From: Chloroflexota bacterium
GTDB lineage: Bacteria; Chloroflexota; UBA6077
Reading direction: 5' to 3'
DNA: 11,515 nucleotides
Assembly: GCA_021788565.1 (NCBI GenBank)
Contig: JAJYKO010000090.1
Location: 1 to 11,515, forward strand
Part shown: piece after piece, positions 1 through 6,094 of the stretch
How positions within the stretch are numbered: position 1 is the first letter of the stretch
Layout: each line of letters starts with the position of its first letter
Translations under genes and position numbers: made by a program
Notes under the pieces: model-generated
What the model was told of the DNA's origin: nothing
The model's input: the letters and a program-made list of their open reading frames with translations, nothing else
Databases searched by the model: none

Positions 1-140
1 CCTTCTTCTTTTCCACGTATCACTCTCCGTGGTTTCTGATTGAGTCGATTTTACTAGGACTCGGCCGATACCGCCACCCGATGGAAAGCGGGCTCAGCGC
101 GGACGATACTGACTGCCTCCACCAAAAGAAGCCACCCTTC

Positions 141-169
141 TTGACCACGTTAACTATTCGCCCTATTAT
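141..169 (+). promoter_or_regulatory. Probable sigma70-type promoter of the sensor kinase gene
   Basis: A TTGACC hexamer at 141-146 matches the -35 consensus in five of six positions. It is followed after exactly 17 bases by TATTAT at 164-169, also five of six to the -10 consensus. Transcription would begin near 176, about 45 bases before the proposed GTG start at 222. In-frame ATG codons at 81 and 168 lie upstream of or inside this promoter and so are unlikely starts. I see nothing else interpretable in bases 1-140; the upstream gene, if any, ends outside the window. Confidence 0.6.
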
Positions 170-211
170 GACCGCAGTTCGGCGCCTTTCGTCTCGCTCT
201 CCTTGTTCCCT

Positions 212-224
212 GGAGGTCGAGGTG
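212..224 (+). promoter_or_regulatory. Ribosome binding sites deciding the kinase start
   Basis: GGAGG at 212-216 sits 5 bases before an in-frame GTG at 222. An overlapping GAGGTG at 219-224 sits 9 bases before an in-frame ATG at 234. Either start is plausible. I prefer GTG 222 because two downstream genes use the same arrangement of a strong GGAGG followed 4-6 bases later by a non-ATG start. Confidence 0.5.
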
Positions 225-2642
225 CAGACAGCGATGTCTCCGCGCAGCCACAGGCTTCAGCGTCGGGTCGCCATTATAGTGGTGGCCGGATTGCTGGTGA
301 GCTTCGCCCTCTTCGGTTTCCTGGCGCTGGAAGCAGTCCAGCAGAGCACCCAGTCGGTGTTCCAGGAGCGGCTGATGATGGCTCAGATCACCGCCGCCCA
401 CATCGACTACCAGCTAAAGGAGGCTCTGGACTACCTCCAGTCCGAGCCTCGGGCGCAGGGCATCGATCTTTACGGCGGAAACCTGCAGGCCAAGCGGGGT
501 GCCCTCGCCCAGATTCGCGCCCGCCTCCCAATCTTCGCTCAGCAGGTCTACCTCGTGGATCGCAACGGCACGGTTCTGCTCGCGGAACCATCCCCGTCCC
601 AGCTGGAAGGCGCCAACATGTACGACTACGTCCACATACGGCGCGTATTGCAGGGAAGCAAGCGAGAGGTGTCGGGGGTCATCCTCGATCCGATCACCAG
701 GGCACCCACCATCGCGCTGGCGGTACCGGTAACCGACGCCTCCGGTAACACCGTCGGCGTGCTCGGCGCCTCGATGGACATCGCCAGCGCGAGTCTCGCC
801 AGCCTCATCCTTGGCCTCAAGCCCGGGCAGACGGGGCACACTCAGATACTCGACGGCAACGGGACCGTCATGGCCAGCACAGAGCCGGATCTGGTATTGC
901 ACCGCAGTCATCACTACGACCTGCTCTTCTCCCTCATCCGGCAGAAGACGGCGACTGTCGTCACTCACGCCACGGAAAACGGCTCGGAGCCGCTTCGGGA
1001 AATCGTTGCCTTTGCCCCTTTGAGCAACGCCTCCTGGGGAGTCTCAGTGGAGCAGAGCGAATCCGAGGCGATGGCTGTCGGGCGCGATCTCGAGACTCAC
1101 CTGATCGCCTTAGGCGTGATCTCACTGCTGGGCGCACTTGTTACCTCCGTGCTCGTCCTTCGCCGGGTACTGATCCCGATCGAGTCACTGACCCTCGCCT
1201 CGGAACGGATTGCCGCGGGCGACCTCGGCAGCCCGCTTTCCGTGGCCGGAGATGACGAGATCGGCCGGCTAGCATTCGCCTTCGAGACAATGCGGGGACG
1301 GCTCAAACAGTCCCGAGACGAGCTGGACCGGTGGCATCGAGAGCTGGAGCTGCGCGTCCGGCAGCGCACAGCGGAGCTTTCCTGCCTCTTCGAGCTGTCT
1401 AAGACCATCACCTCGTCCCACGACGTCGACGTCATGCTGCGGGCAGCGGTTCGCAGGGTAGTAGAGGTGCTGGACTCCGCCGACGCTGCGTATCTGTACC
1501 TGGAGGACCCTCTGCGGGGAGAGCTCACCCTGCGTGCATCACAGGACGAGCTGCCGGAGAGACTCAGCTCCTTGTTCCGGTCACTAGCATCCGAAACGCT
1601 GACTTCTCGCAAGGCATCGTGGTGCGAAGCCTCGGGACTTCCGGGCGCGAGGTTGGATGGACGACTGGAGAACGCGGAGCGGTGGGTCGGTCCGGAGCAG
1701 CATAGCCTCAGCACGGGGATGATCACGTGCGCGCCGCTTCTCACTCAGGAGAAGGCCTTCGGGGCCTTGCTGCTGGTTGGTTTCTCCTCGGACGAGCGGG
1801 AGGTCTCCAACGATCTCGCGATCGTGCAGGCATTGGCCGATCAGATAGCTGCCGGCATCGAGCGCGCCCGCCTGACCCAGGAGGCGGAGCAGGCGGCGGC
1901 GCTACGAGAGGCCGACAGATTGAAATCCCAGTTCGTGTCGGCGATCACCCACGAATTGCAGACCCCTCTCGGCTTCATAAAGGGCTACGCGACCACGCTT
2001 CTGCGGCCCAACGCGGACTTCGACGAGAATACGCGCCGAGAGTTCCTGCAGATAATCGACGAGGAGAGCGATTCTCTAAGCGCCCTCATCGACGACCTTC
2101 TCGACACGTCTCGAATCGAGGCAGGCGCACTCACGATCGCAAAACAGCCGGTGCAACTGGGGAAGCTGATTGTGGGGGCTGTCGAGCGCGTGAAGGCGAA
2201 GTCAAGCAGCCACCAGTTCCTCGCCAGGCTGCCGGCTCACCTGCAGTTGGTGGAAGCCGACCCTCGGCGAGTCGAGCAGGTCCTCCAGAACCTGCTCGAC
2301 AACGCCGTGAAGTATTCGCCGGATGGGGGGGAGATACTGGTGTCAGCGAGTGCAGTGGGTGATACGGTGGCGGTCGAGGTGGCTGACAACGGTATCGGGA
2401 TCCCTCTCGAGGATCAGACAAGGGTATTCGATAGGTTCTATCGCGCCGCTGGTGCGGCGGCAGTCAGCAGGCGCGGGGTGGGTCTCGGGCTATCTATATG
2501 TCAGGGGATCGTGGAGGCGCACGGCGGAACGATCCGGCTGGAGAGTCGTCCTGGCGCCGGGACGAGGGTGACTTTTTGCCTGCCGGCGCTCGCGAGCGCA
2601 GAGGATGACGCCGTGTCCCGGGCAGAGCCCGCGGTCGTTTGA
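222..2642 (+). CDS. Membrane sensor histidine kinase (Cache-HAMP-GAF-HisKA-HATPase)
   Basis: This is a transmembrane two-component sensor kinase that should autophosphorylate a histidine and pass phosphate to the regulator encoded next. Numbered from GTG 222 (806 aa): a basic N-terminus (SHRLQRR), TM1 at about 16-36, an extracytoplasmic double-Cache-like domain at about 37-291, TM2 at about 294-313, HAMP at about 314-366, a GAF-like domain at about 388-548, and HisKA at about 565-631 with phosphoacceptor His577 in the H-box HELQTPL (Gln where Arg is usual). The ATPase domain at about 678-788 has the N-box QNLLDNAVKY, G1 box DNGIGIP, F-box VFDRFYR and G2 box GVGLGLS. All catalytic boxes are present, so it should be active. 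Cache domains in this family bind small external ligands; the ligand here is unknown, and the GAF domain may add a cytoplasmic input. The open frame extends to an ATG at 81, but a good promoter lies inside that extension. ATG 234 is the alternative start. Confidence 0.93.
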   Translation: MQTAMSPRSHRLQRRVAIIVVAGLLVSFALFGFLALEAVQQSTQSVFQERLMMAQITAAHIDYQLKEALDYLQSEPRAQGIDLYGGNLQAKRGALAQIRARLPIFAQQVYLVDRNGTVLLAEPSPSQLEGANMYDYVHIRRVLQGSKREVSGVILDPITRAPTIALAVPVTDASGNTVGVLGASMDIASASLASLILGLKPGQTGHTQILDGNGTVMASTEPDLVLHRSHHYDLLFSLIRQKTATVVTHATENGSEPLREIVAFAPLSNASWGVSVEQSESEAMAVGRDLETHLIALGVISLLGALVTSVLVLRRVLIPIESLTLASERIAAGDLGSPLSVAGDDEIGRLAFAFETMRGRLKQSRDELDRWHRELELRVRQRTAELSCLFELSKTITSSHDVDVMLRAAVRRVVEVLDSADAAYLYLEDPLRGELTLRASQDELPERLSSLFRSLASETLTSRKASWCEASGLPGARLDGRLENAERWVGPEQHSLSTGMITCAPLLTQEKAFGALLLVGFSSDEREVSNDLAIVQALADQIAAGIERARLTQEAEQAAALREADRLKSQFVSAITHELQTPLGFIKGYATTLLRPNADFDENTRREFLQIIDEESDSLSALIDDLLDTSRIEAGALTIAKQPVQLGKLIVGAVERVKAKSSSHQFLARLPAHLQLVEADPRRVEQVLQNLLDNAVKYSPDGGEILVSASAVGDTVAVEVADNGIGIPLEDQTRVFDRFYRAAGAAAVSRRGVGLGLSICQGIVEAHGGTIRLESRPGAGTRVTFCLPALASAEDDAVSRAEPAVV

Positions 2643-2712
2643 ACCGCAAATGAGAGGCAACAGTCCGCTCTTTCGATACTACCGAGGGTAGCGCTCACGA
2701 GGGCTTGAAGGG

Positions 2713-3408
2713 ATGAACCGTCAAACCGTGCTGGTAGTGGACGATGAGCCCCGATACGTGCGGCTCCTGAGGGCCAACCTGGAGTCTCTGGATTATCGCG
2801 TCGTCTCAGCTCCAGATGGGGCCACTGCCCTGCAGAAGGCCGAGACGGAGGACCCTGCGCTGGTAGTCCTGGACCTGATGCTCCCAGACCTGGACGGCTA
2901 CGAGGTTTGCCGGCGGATCCGTGAGTTCTCGACAGTACCGATCATAATGGTCACCGCGAGACGAGAGCAAATCGACAAGGTCCGGGGGTTGGATCTTGGG
3001 GCGGACGACTATATCACCAAGCCGTTCGACGCCGAGGAGCTGCTCGCCAGAGTCAGGGCGCAGCTTCGACGGAGCAACCTGGGGCAGCCCAAGCGGCTGG
3101 CACCGCCGTTCGTGCTCGGAGGGCTCTTCATCGACTTTGCCCAACAGAGCGTGTCGATGCAAGGTCGGGAGATCGGCCTGAGTCCCACGGAGTACAAGCT
3201 CCTGTATCAGCTCGCCACCAATGCCGGGAGGGTGCTGGTACAGGAGGAACTGCTCAAGCTAGTATGGGGCGCCGAGTACAGGGACGAGCCCGAGGTCCTC
3301 AGGGTGTACGTGCGGCGGCTTCGACAGAAGATCGAGCCCGATCCGGCCCTCCCGCGGTACGTCCTCACCAGGCCAGGCGTGGGATACACCATGCCATCTC
3401 CACGCTGA
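2713..3408 (+). CDS. OmpR/PhoB-family response regulator
   Basis: This is a DNA-binding response regulator of 231 aa, the usual length for the family, and the likely partner of the preceding kinase. The receiver domain at about 5-118 has the acidic pair Asp10/Asp11 (VVDDEP), phosphoacceptor Asp54 in VVLDLMLPD, Thr81 and Lys103 in ITKPF. The winged-helix output domain spans about 132-228, with the typical LSPTEYKLL, VYVRRLRQKIE and TRPGVGY segments. The gene lies 70 bases after the kinase stop codon, so co-transcription is likely. A GAGGG at 2699-2703, 9 bases before the ATG, can serve as ribosome binding site. OmpR/PhoB-type regulators bind direct repeats spaced by one helical turn, and such repeats begin on the base after this gene's stop codon. 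The sequence resembles PhoB/PhoP/RegX3-type proteins but does not allow me to assign a specific symbol. Confidence 0.95.
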   Translation: MNRQTVLVVDDEPRYVRLLRANLESLDYRVVSAPDGATALQKAETEDPALVVLDLMLPDLDGYEVCRRIREFSTVPIIMVTARREQIDKVRGLDLGADDYITKPFDAEELLARVRAQLRRSNLGQPKRLAPPFVLGGLFIDFAQQSVSMQGREIGLSPTEYKLLYQLATNAGRVLVQEELLKLVWGAEYRDEPEVLRVYVRRLRQKIEPDPALPRYVLTRPGVGYTMPSPR

Positions 3409-3458
3409 CTGTCACACCACTGTAACAACACCCAGCCTCCAATTTACGCCGCTGTAAC
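3409..3458 (+). promoter_or_regulatory. Pho-box-like direct repeats, candidate regulator binding site
   Basis: Three copies of CTGT(C/A)AC are visible: CTGTCAC at 3409-3415, CTGTAAC at 3420-3426 and CTGTAAC at 3452-3458. The first two are exactly 11 bases apart, the spacing of PhoB-type binding sites, whose enterobacterial half-site is CTGTCAT. The third is 32 bases further, about three helical turns. The site lies between the response regulator and the SPFH gene. The repeats are seen directly; that the adjacent regulator binds them is inference. Confidence 0.5.
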
Positions 3459-3469
3459 ACCCCGCCAGC

Positions 3470-3475
3470 TATGCT
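3470..3475 (+). promoter_or_regulatory. Candidate -10 element of an activator-dependent promoter for the SPFH gene
   Basis: TATGCT at 3470-3475 matches TATAAT in four of six positions. It begins 11 bases after the last CTGTAAC half-site, which occupies the -35 position. No recognisable -35 hexamer is present, as in classic Pho-type activated promoters. Transcription would start near 3482, leaving an untranslated leader of roughly 100 bases. Confidence 0.35.
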
Positions 3476-3570
3476 TCCTCCATGTACAAAGCAACCACGC
3501 ACCCGGTGGCCGTCCAGAGAAAGCTCGCGTGAGTGTAGAGCCTGCTCGCTTCGGCGGGAACGTTGTCTGG

Positions 3571-3579
3571 AGGAGGTGA
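3571..3579 (+). promoter_or_regulatory. Strong ribosome binding site selecting a TTG start
   Basis: AGGAGGTGA is a full-length match to the anti-Shine-Dalgarno sequence. It lies 5 bases before TTG 3585 and decides the start of the SPFH gene, because no ATG lies in frame at a suitable distance. Confidence 0.75.
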
Positions 3580-3584
3580 ATCAT

Positions 3585-4370
3585 TTGGAGATCTTCGCTT
3601 GGACCGTGGCAGCCGTCGTGATTCTCATGCTCATCTATCTGGCGATACGTGTAGTGCAACAGTACGAACACGGCGTGATATTCCGCTTCGGGAAGTTCAT
3701 GGGGATTCGAAACCCCGGCTTCAACGTGATAATCCCGGTGGTGGACCGGATGGTTCGGGTGGATATGCGCGTCGTCACGATGGTGGTGGAGCCCCAGGAG
3801 GTCATCACCAAAGACAACGTCACCATCAAGGTGGACGCTGTGGTCTACTTCAAGGTGGTCAACCCTGAGACGGCCGTGGTCCGCGTACTGGACTACATCC
3901 GAGCGACCTCTCAGATCGCGCAGACCACCCTGCGGAGCGTGCTCGGCCAATCGGAGCTGGATGAGCTCCTCTCCCACCGTGAGGAAATCAACCGCCGGCT
4001 TCAGCACATCATTGATGAGCAGACCGAGCCGTGGGGTGTGAAGGTCAGCGTCGTGGAAGTGAAGGACGTTCAGCTGCCGGAGCCCATGCAGCGTGCCATG
4101 GCCAAGCAGGCCGAGGCGGAGCGCGAGAAGCGGGCAAAGATCATCCACGCCCAGGGCGAGTATCAAGCCGCTACCACACTCGCCGACGCGGCGCGGATCA
4201 TCGCCACTGAACCAGGCGCCCTTCAGCTCCGTTATCTGCAGACCCTCACCGAGATCGCCGGCGAGCACAACAGCACGATCATACCACTCCCGCTGGACAT
4301 CATCCGGGCCGACGGAGTCAGGGGCGCCATCGGCGCCGCTGTCGCGGGCCTCCAGGCCGCGATCGGGTGA
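3585..4370 (+). CDS. Slipin/stomatin-like SPFH (band 7) membrane protein
   Basis: Numbered from TTG 3585 the protein has 261 aa, typical for bacterial slipins. One transmembrane helix at about 5-22 is followed by an SPFH domain from about 24 to 190. Family-typical stretches include [27 protein letters not shown], the long beta segment around [19 protein letters not shown], and [14 protein letters not shown] charged Ala/Glu/Lys-rich helix (about 168-205) then leads to the C-terminus containing IIPLPLDII. Proteins of this family oligomerise on the membrane and scaffold or regulate membrane protein complexes and proteases; the role here is unknown. Bacterial slipin genes are often next to an NfeD-type gene, but none is present. 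Instead it sits between a two-component system and a respiratory gene cluster that begins 81 bases later. The longer frame to ATG 3471 would add a Cys/Arg-rich stretch unlike the family and lacks a ribosome binding site. Confidence 0.9.
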   Translation: MEIFAWTVAAVVILMLIYLAIRVVQQYEHGVIFRFGKFMGIRNPGFNVIIPVVDRMVRVDMRVVTMVVEPQEVITKDNVTIKVDAVVYFKVVNPETAVVRVLDYIRATSQIAQTTLRSVLGQSELDELLSHREEINRRLQHIIDEQTEPWGVKVSVVEVKDVQLPEPMQRAMAKQAEAEREKRAKIIHAQGEYQAATTLADAARIIATEPGALQLRYLQTLTEIAGEHNSTIIPLPLDIIRADGVRGAIGAAVAGLQAAIG

Positions 4371-4440
4371 CCGGATACAGGGAAATTGGGTCCTGCCTCT
4401 TGATGGTTAATCGCTGATAGCCAAGTGCTGTCAGCTCGGT

Positions 4441-4447
4441 GGAGGAG
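4441..4447 (+). promoter_or_regulatory. Ribosome binding site selecting a TTG start for the FeS subunit
   Basis: GGAGGAG at 4441-4447 ends 4 bases before TTG 4452. The resulting N-terminus (MPKVRYGMVID) has the length seen in DmsB/PsrB-type proteins. The alternatives are GTG 4425, which lies upstream of this site, and ATG 4473, which is too far from it. Confidence 0.65.
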
Positions 4448-4451
4448 TCCG

Positions 4452-5048
4452 TTGCCTAAGGTAAGGTACGGCATGGTAATAGACGTCCGGCGCTGCACAG
4501 GATGTCACGCCTGCTCGGTTGCGTGCAAGGCCGAGAACGCCGTTCCGCCCGGTGTCTGGCGCACCTGGGTCAAGGTGGGGGAGAAGGGTCGCTATCCGAA
4601 CGCTAGCGTATCTTTCCTACCCCTACTCTGCAACAACTGCGAGAACCCGATCTGCATCAGGAACTGTCCTACCCAGGCCACATACCAACGGGAGGACGGC
4701 ATCGTGATGGTGGATCCGCACCGTTGCATAGGATGCAAGTACTGTATCGCGTCCTGCCCGTACGACGTCCGCTATCTCAACCCCATCAAGAGGATCGTCC
4801 AGAAGTGCTACTGGTGCTACCACAGGGTCGACGCGGGTCTGGAACCTGCTTGCGTAAACAGTTGCCCCACTCGTGCCATGGTGTTCGGCGACTTGAACGA
4901 CCCCAACAGCGAGGTATCGAAGCTTTTAGCCCGCAACGCGGTCGCTGTACTGAAACCCGACAAGGACACGCGTCCTCAGGTGTTCTACATCGGAGCGGAT
5001 GAAGCACTCATGCGGGCTATGGGCCCGAGTGAGGAGGATCGACTATGA
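4452..5048 (+). CDS. DmsB/PsrB-type four-[4Fe-4S] electron-transfer subunit
   Basis: This 198-aa ferredoxin-like subunit should wire electrons between the NrfD membrane subunit and the Mo-like subunit encoded next. Sixteen cysteines form four cluster motifs: Cys15/18/21/25 (CTGCHACSVAC), Cys60/63/68/72 (CNNCENPICIRNC), Cys92/95/98/102 (CIGCKYCIASC) and Cys119/122/134/138 (CYWC, eleven residues, then CVNSC). Cysteines of different motifs would pair in the usual ferredoxin fold to give four [4Fe-4S] clusters. There is no signal peptide; related PsrB/DmsB subunits fold in the cytoplasm and, where exported, travel with a Tat-dependent partner. The stop codon overlaps the next gene's ATG as ATGA, indicating translational coupling. 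The 81-base gap to the SPFH gene contains no convincing promoter, so read-through from upstream is possible. Confidence 0.95.
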   Translation: MPKVRYGMVIDVRRCTGCHACSVACKAENAVPPGVWRTWVKVGEKGRYPNASVSFLPLLCNNCENPICIRNCPTQATYQREDGIVMVDPHRCIGCKYCIASCPYDVRYLNPIKRIVQKCYWCYHRVDAGLEPACVNSCPTRAMVFGDLNDPNSEVSKLLARNAVAVLKPDKDTRPQVFYIGADEALMRAMGPSEEDRL

Positions 5049-6094
5049 ACGATGAGCTTACCATCATATACAACGTTCCCCACGCGGCCCCCATCGGTCC
5101 TCTAGTTGCAGTCTACTTCTACATGACCGGCCTAAGCGCTGGCTCCTTCATTCTGTCTACCCTGGCATACGGTTTCGGCATCAAGAAGTTCAGGCCTCTA
5201 GGGAAGATCGGCATTGTACTGGCCGTGGTGTTGCTCGTGCTGGCTCCACTCAACCTGATCGCCGATCTTGGCCAGCCCTGGCGATTCTGGCACCTGTTCC
5301 CCTACCTTAACCTGACGTCGCCCATCACCTACGGCAGTTTCCTGCTGACCATCTATCCTTTGAACTGTGTCATCTACGCCTTCTTCATGTTCAAGGGCAA
5401 CGAAAAGATGACGAAGCTGTTCGGACTCATCGGCATTCCTCTGGCGGTGTCGGTCCACGGCTATACGGGGTTCATAATGGCGCTGGCAAAGGCCAGAGCC
5501 CTCTGGAATACAGCCCTCATGCCGATCCTGTTCCTGGTCTCGGCCATGGTCTCCGGCATCGCCCTGATGATACTCGTCGTGACTATCGCCGGCTTCTTCT
5601 CCAAGGAGAGACGACCGAACATGCCACTAATCCAGGATCTGGGGAAGATGCTCGCAGTGTCCATCGCGGTGGACCTCTTCCTGGTGTTCTCCGACGTCCT
5701 GGTGTTGCTCACCTCCGACACCGAAGCGCGGGAGGCGGCAACGATGATCCTTAGCGGCGGCTTCAGCCGATATTTCCTGGGGGTAGAGATTCTATCCGGC
5801 TCTCTGGTTCCGCTGGCACTGCTCATTGCGCCCGCACCCCTATTAGCGCGGGCCGCGTCGGTTCTCGCGCCGCCCACTCTCGGAGCCACCCTGGTCTACA
5901 TGGGCGCCGTTCCAGTCACACCAATCGGCATCCCGATAATGCTGGCTGCCTTCGTCCCACTCCTGGTCCAGGGTATCCCTCACCATCATAGGCCGCTTCC
6001 CGCGACTGTTTTTGCCTCGCTACTCGTGATGCTGGGGATCCTGGCCATGCGATATGTCATGGTCATCGGGGGGCAAAATGTTCCGATCAGCTGA
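5045..6094 (+). CDS. NrfD/PsrC-family integral membrane quinone-interacting subunit
   Basis: This 349-aa polytopic protein has about 8-10 hydrophobic segments (roughly 18-40, 53-76, 94-116, 125-148, 156-184, 202-222, 246-265, 271-308 and 317-337). Recognisable family stretches are DLGQPWRFWHLF (74-85), TSPITYGSFLL (91-101), VHGYTGFIMAL (137-147), LWNTALMPILF (153-163) and the C-terminal RYVMVIGGQ. PsrC/NrfD proteins anchor iron-sulfur/molybdoenzyme complexes in the membrane and hold a menaquinol or ubiquinol site; members of alternative complex III may also take part in proton translocation. It overlaps the FeS gene by 4 bases and the next gene by 17 (if that starts at 6078), so the three are translationally coupled. 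Only one NrfD copy is present, whereas alternative complex III has two (ActC and ActF). Confidence 0.93.
   Translation: MNDELTIIYNVPHAAPIGPLVAVYFYMTGLSAGSFILSTLAYGFGIKKFRPLGKIGIVLAVVLLVLAPLNLIADLGQPWRFWHLFPYLNLTSPITYGSFLLTIYPLNCVIYAFFMFKGNEKMTKLFGLIGIPLAVSVHGYTGFIMALAKARALWNTALMPILFLVSAMVSGIALMILVVTIAGFFSKERRPNMPLIQDLGKMLAVSIAVDLFLVFSDVLVLLTSDTEAREAATMILSGGFSRYFLGVEILSGSLVPLALLIAPAPLLARAASVLAPPTLGATLVYMGAVPVTPIGIPIMLAAFVPLLVQGIPHHHRPLPATVFASLLVMLGILAMRYVMVIGGQNVPIS

Noticed and set aside
2673..2690. Small inverted repeat CTACC/GGTAG between kinase and regulator as a terminator
   Set aside because: It has only five base pairs, a three-base loop and no T-run. The two genes are more likely co-transcribed.
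3444..4268. Long open frame of 274 codons on the minus strand opposite the SPFH gene
   Set aside because: It mirrors a well-supported plus-strand gene, its translation is rich in His, Asp and Leu with no recognisable domain, and it would need the opposite direction from every other gene. It is a codon-bias shadow.
4386..4411. Promoter for the FeS gene (TTGGGT with GTTAAT)
   Set aside because: The spacer is only 14 bases and both hexamers are weak. No better pair was found in the 81-base gap.
4429..4435. CTGTCAG upstream of the FeS gene as another regulator half-site
   Set aside because: It is a single copy, with no second half-site 11 bases on either side and no -10-like element at the right distance, so it is not supported.
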